Positions 54,366 to 63,734 of a DNA stretch of 64,000 nt are shown here, piece after piece. Every line of letters begins with the position of its first letter. Position 1 is the first letter of the stretch. A program made the position numbers and the translations under genes. The stretch is from Methylophaga sp. (GTDB lineage: Bacteria; Pseudomonadota; Gammaproteobacteria; Nitrosococcales; Methylophagaceae): NCBI GenBank assembly GCA_002706095.1, contig PAJP01000021.1, positions 1 to 64,000 of the forward strand, in the 5' to 3' direction. The notes beneath the pieces were generated by a model, which had not been told where the DNA came from, ran no database searches, and worked only from the letters and a program-made list of their open reading frames with translations.

Positions 54366-56453
54366 GTGGTGGCGGATAATGGATTATCACAACCAGTCAC
54401 TTCTCTAAAAGGCGTAGGTGGCAAAGTTGCCGAACGTCTTGTCAAAATTGGGGTACAGCAGATCCAGGATCTGCTGTTCCACCTTCCTCTCAGATATCAG
54501 GACCGAACTCGGTTGATGCCTCTTGGGGCACTCAAATTACAACAAGAAGTCTTGGTGGAAGGCACTATCCAGATTTCACAAGTGAAGTTTGGTCGCCGTC
54601 GGTCTCTGTTGTGCCATATCTCAGATGGCACCGGATCTCTCATCCTGCGTTTCTTTCATTTTTCCAAAGCCCAGCAATTACAGCTAGAAAAAGGCCGAAA
54701 AATTCGCTGCTTTGGTGAAATTCGCAACGGTCCTTCCAGCTTTGAGATGGTCCATCCTGAGTATCAATTAATCGATGCCAGTAACATTGTGCCAGTGGAA
54801 TCAGAACTGACGCCAGTTTATCCGACGACTGAAGGATTGCATCAGCTTTCTCTTCGAAAGCTGATTAAACAGGCATTGAGCTTTCTGGAAAATGGGTTAA
54901 TGCCTGAGCTGGTCATACCTGAAGCACGTTGTCATGATGTGGCTGAGTTCTCATTGACCGAGGCCTTAAAATTTGTACATCAACCGCCACCTGATGCGCC
55001 GGTTCAGCAACTGATTGACAGACAACATCCCGCGCAAAAAAGACTGGCCTATGAAGAGTTACTAGCACAGCAACTGACGATGAAAAAGTTGCGTCAGCAG
55101 ACACAGCATCATCGTGCGCCTGAACTCAAGCCAGACCGGACTCAACGCGAAGCTTTATTGCGTCAGTTGCCATTTCCGTTAACGGCGGCTCAACAACGTG
55201 TGTTGACTGAAATAGAAGCGGATATGACACAGCCTTTTCCCATGCAGCGCCTGGTTCAGGGTGATGTGGGTTCCGGTAAAACTGTCGTAGCGGCGTTGGC
55301 GGCTATTGATGCCGTGAGTGCAGGTTCACAAGCTGTGATGATGGCGCCAACAGAATTGCTGGCAGAGCAACATTTCAAAACCTTCACACAATGGCTGACA
55401 CCGTTGGGAATGACAGTTGGCTGGTGTGCCGGTAAGCAGACTGCAACTGAACGGCGACAGGTGCTGGAGCAGCTCAAATCGGGCGAAATAAAAGTAGCCG
55501 TTGGCACTCATGCCTTGTTTCAGGATGAAGTCATATTTAATCATCTGGGACTGGTCGTCATTGATGAGCAGCATCGTTTTGGTGTGCATCAGCGTCTGGC
55601 CTTGCGCGATAAAGGTCGTGATGTGGATACCATGCCACACCAGTTAGTGATGACGGCAACACCGATTCCACGTACGTTGGCGATGACAGCATATGCTGAT
55701 TTAAGTGTGTCTGTGATTGATGAGTTACCACCAGGCAGAACCCCCGTGACGACGGTTGTGGTCGCGGATAGTCGGCGTCAGGATGTGATTGAACGCGTTC
55801 ATGCCGCTTGTCAGCAGCAGCGTCAGGTGTATTGGGTCTGTACTTTAATAGAAGAGTCTGAACATCTGCAGTGTCAGGCAGCAGAAGATACGGCAACCAC
55901 TCTGCAGGATTGCTTACCGGATTTGAAAATCGGTCTGGTCCATGGCCGTATGAAATCAGCACAAAAAGAGCAGGTGATGGCGGCATTCAAATCTGCAGAA
56001 CTCGATATGCTGGTGGCAACCACCGTTATTGAAGTGGGGGTGGACGTACCGAATGCCAGCTTAATGGTCATTGAAAATGCTGAACGGCTTGGACTCGCTC
56101 AGCTTCATCAGCTACGTGGTCGAGTAGGACGAGGTCAGGTCGAGAGTCATTGTGTTTTGATGTACCATGCGCCACTGTCTGAAAATGGTCGGGCCAGATT
56201 GAAGTGTTTGCGTGAGAGTAATGACGGTTTTGTGATCGCGCAGCGTGATCTGGAAATTCGAGGGCCGGGTGAAGTGTTGGGCACGCGGCAGACAGGTCTG
56301 CCACAATTCAGGGTTGCCAACTTGCTCGAGGATCAGGAGCTTTTAGCGGTGATGGAACAGGCGGCAAATACGATGTTGAAGTTAGCACCAGTGAAAGCAG
56401 AAGCGCTGGTGACCCGTTGGTTTGCTCACAAACTTGATTTCGGTCATGTTTAA
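54366..56453 (+). CDS. recG: ATP-dependent DNA helicase RecG
   Basis: A branch-migration helicase (695 aa) for stalled replication forks. The wedge OB domain precedes Walker A GDVGSGKT, Walker B DEQH (in VVIDEQHRFGV), and the helicase motif ATPIPRTLAM; QLHQLRGRVGRG is motif VI. GTG start, the first of two GTG codons. It is the last member of the gmk block and is 15 bases from ubiC. Confidence 0.97.
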   Translation: MVADNGLSQPVTSLKGVGGKVAERLVKIGVQQIQDLLFHLPLRYQDRTRLMPLGALKLQQEVLVEGTIQISQVKFGRRRSLLCHISDGTGSLILRFFHFSKAQQLQLEKGRKIRCFGEIRNGPSSFEMVHPEYQLIDASNIVPVESELTPVYPTTEGLHQLSLRKLIKQALSFLENGLMPELVIPEARCHDVAEFSLTEALKFVHQPPPDAPVQQLIDRQHPAQKRLAYEELLAQQLTMKKLRQQTQHHRAPELKPDRTQREALLRQLPFPLTAAQQRVLTEIEADMTQPFPMQRLVQGDVGSGKTVVAALAAIDAVSAGSQAVMMAPTELLAEQHFKTFTQWLTPLGMTVGWCAGKQTATERRQVLEQLKSGEIKVAVGTHALFQDEVIFNHLGLVVIDEQHRFGVHQRLALRDKGRDVDTMPHQLVMTATPIPRTLAMTAYADLSVSVIDELPPGRTPVTTVVVADSRRQDVIERVHAACQQQRQVYWVCTLIEESEHLQCQAAEDTATTLQDCLPDLKIGLVHGRMKSAQKEQVMAAFKSAELDMLVATTVIEVGVDVPNASLMVIENAERLGLAQLHQLRGRVGRGQVESHCVLMYHAPLSENGRARLKCLRESNDGFVIAQRDLEIRGPGEVLGTRQTGLPQFRVANLLEDQELLAVMEQAANTMLKLAPVKAEALVTRWFAHKLDFGHV

Positions 56454-56468
56454 TTTGTTGGATTTTAA

Positions 56469-57011
56469 ATGAAGCATTGGACACACTGGCTGCCAGCCCG
56501 AAAACAATCATTACCTTATGATTTACGTGAGTGGTTGACAGATACGGGGTCACTTACCAAGCGACTGCAACATGTCAGTGAGCACGCGGTGAATGTCGAA
56601 TTATTACACTACGACTGGCAGACCGCTTTGCCTGAAGAAAGTCTGTTTTTACAGCAACCTTTGCAACGTATTCAGCTGGGTCGTGAGGTATTGTTGTGTG
56701 ATGGTGATACGCCTGAAATCTATGCCAGAACAATTATTCCTCAATCCACCTATCAAGTCTTGCCGTCTCGGTTCGATAACCTAGGTGTAAAGCCATTGGG
56801 CCAAATGTTATTTGATGAACCCTCCTTAAGCCGGAGTGAGATTCAGGTGGCGCAACTCACACCGCAACATTGGTTGTATCAATTGGCTACGGAAGCTTTG
56901 GATATTTGTCCTGATGTTTTATGGGCAAGACGATCATGTTTTTATTTGAAAGGTCAGCCTGTACTGGTGTGTGAAATATTTCTGCCTTCAGAAAAATGGA
57001 GTCATGTGTGA
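56469..57011 (+). CDS. ubiC: Chorismate lyase UbiC
   Basis: Converts chorismate to 4-hydroxybenzoate, the ring precursor of ubiquinone. The 180 residues include the catalytic Glu in PLGQMLFDEP and the Arg in WARRSCFYL. It overlaps ubiA by 16 bases, so the two steps are co-made. It fits the ubiquinol-using cytochrome bd oxidase. Confidence 0.9.
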   Translation: MKHWTHWLPARKQSLPYDLREWLTDTGSLTKRLQHVSEHAVNVELLHYDWQTALPEESLFLQQPLQRIQLGREVLLCDGDTPEIYARTIIPQSTYQVLPSRFDNLGVKPLGQMLFDEPSLSRSEIQVAQLTPQHWLYQLATEALDICPDVLWARRSCFYLKGQPVLVCEIFLPSEKWSHV

Positions 57012-57886
57012 GAGAGGTTCAACGACGTGTTATGCCTTATATTCAGTTGATGCGACTGGATAGACCCATTGGCATATTACTTTTGTTATGGCCAACATTA
57101 TCCGCTTTGTGGATTGCTGCAGAAGGCCTGCCTGATATCACGGTGCTGGTGGTTTTTATCTTGGGCGTCATTCTAATGCGCTCTGCTGGCTGTGCGATCA
57201 ATGATTTTGCCGATAGGGAAATTGATGGCAGCGTCTGGCGAACTCAAAACCGCCCTTTAGCAACAGGTGAGCTGACTGCCCGGCAAGCCATCTATGTTTT
57301 TATCGGCATGGCATTGGTGGCGTTTATATTAGTATCGATGCTGAATACGTTGACTGTTTGGTTATCGTTGGGTGGTGTTTTCCTTGCCGCGACATACCCT
57401 TTCATGAAGCGTTATACCTATTTCCCTCAGATTTATTTAGGCATGGCATTCGGTTGGGCCATCCCAATGGCCTATGCTGCACAGACTAATTCTGTGCCGG
57501 TGATGGCTTGGTTACTTTTCTTAGCCAATATTATCTGGACAACCATGTATGACACCTTTTACGCGATGGCAGACAGAGAGGATGATTTGCTGGCCGGGGT
57601 GAAATCCACGGCGGTATTATTTGGCGATGATGATCTGATTATCCAAGGCATGATGCAGGTGGCTTATATTTTTGTCATGGTGTTGATTGGTGTGCAGTTA
57701 GAGATGAGTTTTATCTTTTACTTAGGGCTGTGTGTTGCTGGGGGCTTATTTGCCTATCAACAATTTTTAGCAAAAGATCGACAGCCGCAGCGCTGTTTAC
57801 AGGCTTTTTTAAATAATAACTGGGTTGGCTTAGCTATCTTTCTAAGTCTGGTCATTCATTATAGTATTTTGTCGGTGGGCAAATGA
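56996..57886 (+). CDS. ubiA: 4-hydroxybenzoate octaprenyltransferase UbiA
   Basis: A membrane prenyltransferase (296 aa, about eight to nine spans) attaching the isoprenoid tail to 4-hydroxybenzoate. The Mg-diphosphate motifs are NDFADREIDG and DTFYAMADREDD. I take the first ATG in the ubiC overlap, which aligns with the E. coli start (RLMRTDKPIG versus QLMRLDRPIG here). It overlaps the next gene by four bases. Confidence 0.95.
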   Translation: MESCVREVQRRVMPYIQLMRLDRPIGILLLLWPTLSALWIAAEGLPDITVLVVFILGVILMRSAGCAINDFADREIDGSVWRTQNRPLATGELTARQAIYVFIGMALVAFILVSMLNTLTVWLSLGGVFLAATYPFMKRYTYFPQIYLGMAFGWAIPMAYAAQTNSVPVMAWLLFLANIIWTTMYDTFYAMADREDDLLAGVKSTAVLFGDDDLIIQGMMQVAYIFVMVLIGVQLEMSFIFYLGLCVAGGLFAYQQFLAKDRQPQRCLQAFLNNNWVGLAIFLSLVIHYSILSVGK

Positions 57887-58380
57887 ACGCAATAGCAGAA
57901 ATCTCTTCTTCGAGTTTGCAGCAGCAAGTGGATGCTTTGGCTGAGGCAATGGATGATCTCAACCCCATGTTAAAGAAAATGCGTTTACTCGCTTCCAATG
58001 CGGTCAGCGCAGCAGCAAGGGCAGGTTCTGAAGGTGATGCTTTTCGTGTACTGACTCAAGGTATTCAGGAGTTAGGCCTGGAAATCAAACATGAAATCGA
58101 TCATTGCAAAGAGCTATTGCAGACACTCGCTGACACTGAGTCTGGTGTAGAAAAGAAAAGAGTATTATTTCAGATTAAAACCACATTAGAAGAGTTACCT
58201 GCGGCCGTCGCTAAAGGTGATTATCTGGCGATTTATTGTTCTGTAGAAGCCGCACATGCCGAAACGCATGCGACCCGGTTTAACTCGGTTGCCCAAATGT
58301 TGAAATCATTAATATCTGATCTCAGAGGAGAGATTTCAAAGCAGAAAACGCTTATAGACAATATGCTAGAACAAGCATAA
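57883..58380 (+). CDS. Small chemoreceptor-tip-like helical protein, unknown function
   Basis: A 165-residue protein, almost all helix, without signal or membrane spans. The stretch at residues 38-63, including SNAVSAAARAGSEGDAFRVL, follows the pattern of the MCP hairpin tip (NLLALNAAIEAARAGE..GRGFAVVA..VR). Beyond that the two helices could form a coiled coil. No kinase-binding partner is adjacent. It overlaps the ubiA stop (ATGA) and is likely co-transcribed. The MCP relation is my own reading; a true MCP would be longer. Confidence 0.6.
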   Translation: MNAIAEISSSSLQQQVDALAEAMDDLNPMLKKMRLLASNAVSAAARAGSEGDAFRVLTQGIQELGLEIKHEIDHCKELLQTLADTESGVEKKRVLFQIKTTLEELPAAVAKGDYLAIYCSVEAAHAETHATRFNSVAQMLKSLISDLRGEISKQKTLIDNMLEQA

Positions 58381-58416
58381 TTATTACTTACTATCGTTAT
58401 TCATGGAGGAAAAACG

Positions 58417-59241
58417 ATGCGATGGAGCATGGTGTTTATCACCTTCATCATATCCGTGGTCTGTCATGCCACAACGGTTTATCAATCACAGAATGAGCAG
58501 GGACAGACGCTTTATTCTGACCAACCATCTGCCAATGCGACCTTACTCACGCTCAAATCCAGCCCATACCGTTATAGAGTTAAGCTCAAACGGGTGATTG
58601 ATGGAGACACCATTGAGTTACAGTCTGGCCAGATTATTCGTTTACTGGGTATCAACACCCCTGAGATCCAGAGCCGTTACCACGACGCTGAAGCGGGTGG
58701 TGAACAGTCAAAACAATGGCTAATCAATACCCTAAGTCATGGCGATTTTTTCATTGAGTATGACCAGCAGCAACGCGATAAATATGATCGTGCTTTAGCC
58801 CATTGTTTTCTGCCTGATGGACAATATTTGAATGCCATGTTGATTGAAGAGGGGCTAGCGTCGCTGACACTGATTCCCCCTAATTTGCGATACAGCGATA
58901 AACTTATTGAAGCTCAAAGCAGGGCCGAACAAGCCAAAAAAGGGATATGGTCAATGTCTGACTATCAGGTAAAGCACGTGTCTGATTTAAAAACAGGCGT
59001 CAGCTATCGTGGTTGGCAACGTATCAGATTGAAACTTAAGGCCATCAAGCAAGGTAAAAACACGATATTCCTGCAGGCAAATAAACAGTTCAAACTCGCG
59101 ATTAAAAAGAAAGACAGCGTTTATTTTGAGGACTGGAAACATTACCTGAATCGAACGGTTGAAGTGCGTGGCTGGGTGCATCGGCAGGGTAAACAGTTTT
59201 ATATGAATGTCAGACACCCTTCAGCGATAATAACCCCATAA
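58417..59241 (+). CDS. Secreted thermonuclease-like protein with DUF4124 N-terminus
   Basis: A 274-residue protein with a signal peptide (MRWSMVFITFIISVVCHA), a DUF4124-like segment (TVYQSQNEQGQTLYSDQP) and an SNase domain (RVIDGDTIEL, IRLLGINTPEIQS, KYDRALAHCF, QAKKGIW). The SNase catalytic Arg and Asp are in place, so a periplasmic or secreted nuclease is likely. A C-terminal region with RGWVHRQGKQFYMNV follows. It converges on the channel gene, three bases apart. Confidence 0.85.
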   Translation: MRWSMVFITFIISVVCHATTVYQSQNEQGQTLYSDQPSANATLLTLKSSPYRYRVKLKRVIDGDTIELQSGQIIRLLGINTPEIQSRYHDAEAGGEQSKQWLINTLSHGDFFIEYDQQQRDKYDRALAHCFLPDGQYLNAMLIEEGLASLTLIPPNLRYSDKLIEAQSRAEQAKKGIWSMSDYQVKHVSDLKTGVSYRGWQRIRLKLKAIKQGKNTIFLQANKQFKLAIKKKDSVYFEDWKHYLNRTVEVRGWVHRQGKQFYMNVRHPSAIITP

Positions 59242-59244
59242 AAT

Positions 59245-59673
59245 TTAACGTTTTGGCCAGTATTTTTGCATTTCCAGAAACACAAAAGAAGCCGACCAGG
59301 TAATCATGACCAAGCCAGTCAATGATTCCAGTCCGGTTAAAAAGCGTATATACCCTGTGGGTTCGATATCACCAAACCCCAGCGTGGTGTAGGTTGTGAA
59401 TGAAAAGTAACTACAGTCCAGCAGGCTGGAGTCAATATTTCCCATCAAATTGCCAAAGCCATCTGCATGCAACATCAGATAATAGCCGATAGCAAACAGC
59501 CAAATTTCCACAATATGCGCCACCATGACCACCATCACCGCCAGTAAAACCCGGTAACGATGAATAATATGCAGTGCAGGAAGACGTTTCGCTAACTGGT
59601 AGAGGGTTTCGTAGTGGATCAAAATGGTGGTGACGAAAATAACTGTATTAATAGCAAAGGTGGTGAGTAACAT
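59245..59673 (-). CDS. Two-pore-helix (Ion_trans_2) potassium channel
   Basis: A 142-residue membrane protein with about four hydrophobic segments and a selectivity filter TTLGFGDI (TVGYGD family), placing it among small potassium channels without a gating domain. The N-terminal pair of spans and the pore helix precede it. It starts immediately after the GGDEF stop on the same strand (TAAATG), so the two are coupled. Gating input unknown. Confidence 0.88.
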   Translation of the reverse strand: MLLTTFAINTVIFVTTILIHYETLYQLAKRLPALHIIHRYRVLLAVMVVMVAHIVEIWLFAIGYYLMLHADGFGNLMGNIDSSLLDCSYFSFTTYTTLGFGDIEPTGYIRFLTGLESLTGLVMITWSASFVFLEMQKYWPKR

Positions 59674-60738
59674 TTAACGTGCCTGTTTGACTTGATTTCG
59701 GCCCGATAACTTAGCGGCATAAACGGCTTGGTCAGCCGCCGCAACCAGCGATTTGGTGTCATGTATATGGCTATGTTGAGCCAGCGTTGCGGTACCGATA
59801 GAAAGGGTGGCATGAATCATTTTGCCGGAAGGAATGGTGAAGTCTGTTTTTTCTACTCGATGACGAATTTGTTCGGCAATTAAGCCTGCATCTTCCGCGC
59901 TAGTGTCAGCGAGCAAAATAACAAATTCTTCTCCACCATAGCGAGCGAGCACATCGCTATTACGCAAACGATCATTTAACAGTTGTGATACTTGCTTGAG
60001 AACAGCGTCTCCCGCTTGGTGACCATAGTGATCATTGATGCGTTTAAAAAAATCCAGATCAATAAACAGGCAGGATAGTGGGCTATTGATACGCTTGGCC
60101 CGACTGACTTCTTCACTGATACGTTGATCAAAAAAACGGCGGTTGTTAATGCCGGTTAATGGGTCACGTAAACCGACTAATTTAATATGTTCATGTAAAC
60201 GTGCGTTTTCCAGACAAGCTGACATCACTGCTGCCAAGTGTTCCAAAAACTGCGTGCCGATATTGCTTTCAAAGCGATTCGGATTACGGCTGCCCAAATT
60301 AAGACTACCGATTAATACGTTATGTCTGATTAACGGCAGTAAGGCGATTGAGCCAAGTTCGGCTTGGTCTGGAAATAAGAAAGCATGTTGATGTGGTGAA
60401 TAACGGATAAGGCGAGTTTTACGTAGCGGGCTGAAATACTGATTTAACAAATGCGCCGATTCAGTAAATATCAGTTTATCGAGCCACGAGGATTTGACTG
60501 GCTGCGCTTCGATCAAGCGCTGAAATTCATATTCAGGATCGTGTAACAGCAATGTGACATCAGTCAGCTGAAAACGCTCTTTATGCTCTTCAAGCACAAT
60601 CCCCAGTAGTTCATGAAGATTGTTACTAGCAAGCAATGCCAGTTCATATTCCTGGAAATTGGTTTGTTTTCGCTCATTGCTTTTAGCGATGCGAAGTAGT
60701 TCGTCCAAACGTGCTTGTAAGGTGGCGATATCTTGCAT
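59674..60738 (-). CDS. DUF484-GGDEF diguanylate cyclase
   Basis: A 354-residue cytoplasmic protein: N-terminal coiled region and DUF484/GAF-like domain (residues about 45-180), then a GGDEF domain with active-site GGEEF (ARYGGEEFVIL) and RDPLTGINNRRFF. It would make c-di-GMP in response to an unknown ligand. No EAL domain. It is co-transcribed with the small channel. Confidence 0.92.
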   Translation of the reverse strand: MQDIATLQARLDELLRIAKSNERKQTNFQEYELALLASNNLHELLGIVLEEHKERFQLTDVTLLLHDPEYEFQRLIEAQPVKSSWLDKLIFTESAHLLNQYFSPLRKTRLIRYSPHQHAFLFPDQAELGSIALLPLIRHNVLIGSLNLGSRNPNRFESNIGTQFLEHLAAVMSACLENARLHEHIKLVGLRDPLTGINNRRFFDQRISEEVSRAKRINSPLSCLFIDLDFFKRINDHYGHQAGDAVLKQVSQLLNDRLRNSDVLARYGGEEFVILLADTSAEDAGLIAEQIRHRVEKTDFTIPSGKMIHATLSIGTATLAQHSHIHDTKSLVAAADQAVYAAKLSGRNQVKQAR

Positions 60739-60776
60739 CCAAACGCCTTATGAGCCTAAGTGTGATTTAGTGAATA

Positions 60777-61487
60777 TTAATAATGGCTTATTGCACGTGC
60801 AATTGTCCATACTTCTATGATTTTTACACCTGCTCGCTTTAATTCACGCGCTGCTTCATGTGTTGTCGCACCGGATGTCATGACATCGTCAATAATGGCC
60901 ACGTGTTCAGGCACGATCTCTGACGAATACTGAAAAGCGTGTCGCATATTTTTATGTCGCTGTTTCGCATTGAGTTGGGTCTGGTTGGCAGTTTTTTTGA
61001 TACGCTTCAGTAACTCTGGTTGGCAGGAAATATTCAATAATGCAGCCAGTTTTTCCGCAAATAATAAAGACTGGTTATACCCACGTTGACGAAGACGACT
61101 GGGGTGAAGAGGTATGGGAATCAATACTTCCGGTAGTGAATTCAGTGAATGCTGTTTTATAAATTCTCGTGCACAGAGATCAGCAATCTGAACTTGCCGA
61201 TGATACTTCAGGGCAGACATCATTCTGGGAACAGCTTGATCGTAACGATACAAGCTGAGACTGATATCTTGTACCGGCGGCTTTTTCAGACATTGTCCGC
61301 AAATATGTCCAGATGCCAATGGTATGGCGCAACGAAGACAATGTTGTTTAATAAGCGGTAATTCATTGATGCAACCCTGACAAAGGGCATGTTCTTCTGT
61401 CGGCAGTCCACAGAGTAAACACGGAATTGGAAATACTTTCCTGTATAATTGTCGGAATTGTTGTGTCAGTGAGAGCAGATTTGCCAT
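60777..61487 (-). CDS. comF: ComF family phosphoribosyltransferase-like protein
   Basis: A 236-residue ComF/GntX homologue: N-terminal zinc-finger cysteines (CLLCGLPTEEH, CQGCINEL, CLRCAIPL, CGQCLKKP), then a PRT domain with VAIIDDVMTSGATTHEAARE. It is linked to DNA uptake in competent bacteria and is common in Proteobacteria whether competent or not. Divergent from bioB, 42 bases apart. Confidence 0.92.
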   Translation of the reverse strand: MANLLSLTQQFRQLYRKVFPIPCLLCGLPTEEHALCQGCINELPLIKQHCLRCAIPLASGHICGQCLKKPPVQDISLSLYRYDQAVPRMMSALKYHRQVQIADLCAREFIKQHSLNSLPEVLIPIPLHPSRLRQRGYNQSLLFAEKLAALLNISCQPELLKRIKKTANQTQLNAKQRHKNMRHAFQYSSEIVPEHVAIIDDVMTSGATTHEAARELKRAGVKIIEVWTIARAISHY

Positions 61488-61529
61488 GACATGACCTAAT
61501 TTAATCCTTTAAATCAGTAAAGAGTCATC

Positions 61530-62543
61530 ATGCCTGAGAATGTAGCAGAAACCCAAGCAACAATCCGCAACGACTGGAGCCAGCAAGAGGTTGAAGCCTT
61601 ATTTGCTATGCCCTTTAACGACCTGATGTTTAAAGCACAAACCGTTCATCGTGCTAACTTTGATGCCAATGCGGTGCAGATTAGTACCTTATTAAGTATC
61701 AAAACCGGTGGTTGTGCCGAAGACTGTGGTTATTGCCCACAAAGTGCACACCATGAATCAGCCGTCAAAGCAGAACCTTTGATGCCGCTTGATGAAGTCA
61801 TGAAATCAGCCAATGAAGCGAAAGAGGCGGGTGCTAATCGTTTCTGTATGGGCGCAGCCTGGCGTAGCCTGAAAGACCGTGATCTGGAACGCGTTGCAGA
61901 AATGGTTGAAGGCGTGAAGAGCTTAGGTCTGGAAACTTGCGTCACACTGGGTATGCTTGAAGAGCATCAAGCCAAGCGTTTAAAAGATGCTGGTCTGGAT
62001 TACTACAACCACAACCTGGATACCTCACCTGAATTTTACGGTGAAATTATTACTACCCGCACCTATGAAGACCGTCTGAATACCCTAAGCCATGTCCGTG
62101 ATGCCGGTATTAATGTATGTAGCGGCGGTATTGTGGGCATGGGCGAAGGTCGCAATGACCGTGCTGGTTTATTAATCAGCCTGGCAAATCTGCCAACACA
62201 ACCACAAAGTGTACCTATCAATTTATTAGTACAAGTTGAAGGTACACCATTAGATGGTGTTGATAACCTGGATCCTATCGAGTTTGTTCGTACTATTGCT
62301 GTTGCACGTATCATGATGCCTAAATCATTTGTGCGGTTATCAGCAGGTCGTGAGCATATGACCGATGAGTTACAAGCCATGTGTTTCCTGGCTGGTGCTA
62401 ACTCGATTTTCTATGGTGAAAAACTGTTAACCACTGACAACCCTGATACCAATCATGATCAGCAATTGTTCAAACGTTTAGGTATCACACCTTGGGTTGG
62501 TGAAGAAAAAACAGAAGAACGCAGCTGTTCTTCAGCAGCCTAA
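61530..62543 (+). CDS. bioB: Biotin synthase BioB
   Basis: A radical SAM enzyme inserting sulfur into dethiobiotin. The cluster motif is [11 protein letters not shown], with YNHNLDTS and the C-terminal sulfur site region; 337 aa is normal. It starts the bio operon with bioF 15 bases on. AAAGAG precedes the ATG. Confidence 0.97.
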   Translation: MPENVAETQATIRNDWSQQEVEALFAMPFNDLMFKAQTVHRANFDANAVQISTLLSIKTGGCAEDCGYCPQSAHHESAVKAEPLMPLDEVMKSANEAKEAGANRFCMGAAWRSLKDRDLERVAEMVEGVKSLGLETCVTLGMLEEHQAKRLKDAGLDYYNHNLDTSPEFYGEIITTRTYEDRLNTLSHVRDAGINVCSGGIVGMGEGRNDRAGLLISLANLPTQPQSVPINLLVQVEGTPLDGVDNLDPIEFVRTIAVARIMMPKSFVRLSAGREHMTDELQAMCFLAGANSIFYGEKLLTTDNPDTNHDQQLFKRLGITPWVGEEKTEERSCSSAA

Positions 62544-62558
62544 CGTCTCCAGTTTCGA

Positions 62559-63734
62559 GTGGCCAAACTCCCTTGGCATAATGAACTGACCGCCGCTTTA
62601 GCTGAACGCAAAGCGGCTGGGCGTTATCGACAAAATCGTCTTAGAGTCGGTGAGCAAGGTGTGCATATTCATCTTGGTGATAAAACTATTTTGTCATTTT
62701 GCAGCAATGATTATCTTGGTCTTGCTGCCCATCCTGATATTAAACAAGCGTTCAAAGAAGCAGTTGATAAGGAAGGTGTCGGTAGTGGCGCCGCCCATTT
62801 GTTGACCGGTCATAGTTATTACCATCAGGCATTAGAAGAAAAACTGGCGGATTTTACGGGTCAACAACGCGTATTACTATTTTCCACTGGTTATATGGCC
62901 AATCTTGGCGTGATTGATGGACTGCTTACTCGTGGCGATGCCGTGATTCAGGACAAATGGAATCATGCTTCTCTACTGGACGGTGGCCGTCTGACTGATG
63001 CCGACCAGTTACGTTACCCACACGCTGATATGGGGCTATTACATAAACGCTTACATAATGCCGCTACAGCAAAACATCGGCTGATAGTGAGTGATGGTGT
63101 ATTCAGTATGGATGGAGATATCGCCTCCTTACCTGAAATTATGGCCTTATCTGAACAACATCATGCAGCCGTTCTGATTGATGATGCTCATGGTTTTGGT
63201 GTGATTGGTGAAGATGGTCGCGGCACGGTTTCTCACTTCCAAATCACACCTAATAAGGCGCCGATTGTGGTGGGGACCTTAGGTAAAGCCATTGGTACTG
63301 GCGGTGCTTTTGTCGCTGCTGATGAGCTGGTCATCGAAACCTTAATTCAGCAAGCACGTAGCTATGTGTATACCACGGCACAGCCGCCGGCGATTGCGGC
63401 AGCTACTTTGGTCAGTCTGGATTTGGTGGAATCAGAACAGTGGCGACGAGACAAACTTCAGCAATTAATTCAGCAATTCAGACAAGGCGCTGAACAACTC
63501 GGTCTGAAACTGATGTCTTCAGAAACACCAATACAACCCGTCATTATCGGTGAAGATAAAAAGGCGCTGGAAATAGGGGCGAAATTAGAAGAACAAGGCA
63601 TTCTGGTCGGTGTTATCCGTCCACCGACAGTGCCCAAAAATACCGCCAGATTGAGAATTACCTTCTCTGCTGCCCATACAGAACAGGATGTGAATAGACT
63701 GCTTAGTGCACTGGAGCAGGCGTATGCACATTAA
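62559..63734 (+). CDS. bioF: 8-amino-7-oxononanoate synthase BioF
   Basis: PLP enzyme (391 aa) joining alanine with pimeloyl thioester. DDAHGFGVIGEDGRGT and GTLGKAIGTGGAF (PLP Lys) are diagnostic. GTG start (MAKLPWHNEL). It overlaps bioH by 11 bases. Confidence 0.96.
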   Translation: MAKLPWHNELTAALAERKAAGRYRQNRLRVGEQGVHIHLGDKTILSFCSNDYLGLAAHPDIKQAFKEAVDKEGVGSGAAHLLTGHSYYHQALEEKLADFTGQQRVLLFSTGYMANLGVIDGLLTRGDAVIQDKWNHASLLDGGRLTDADQLRYPHADMGLLHKRLHNAATAKHRLIVSDGVFSMDGDIASLPEIMALSEQHHAAVLIDDAHGFGVIGEDGRGTVSHFQITPNKAPIVVGTLGKAIGTGGAFVAADELVIETLIQQARSYVYTTAQPPAIAAATLVSLDLVESEQWRRDKLQQLIQQFRQGAEQLGLKLMSSETPIQPVIIGEDKKALEIGAKLEEQGILVGVIRPPTVPKNTARLRITFSAAHTEQDVNRLLSALEQAYAH

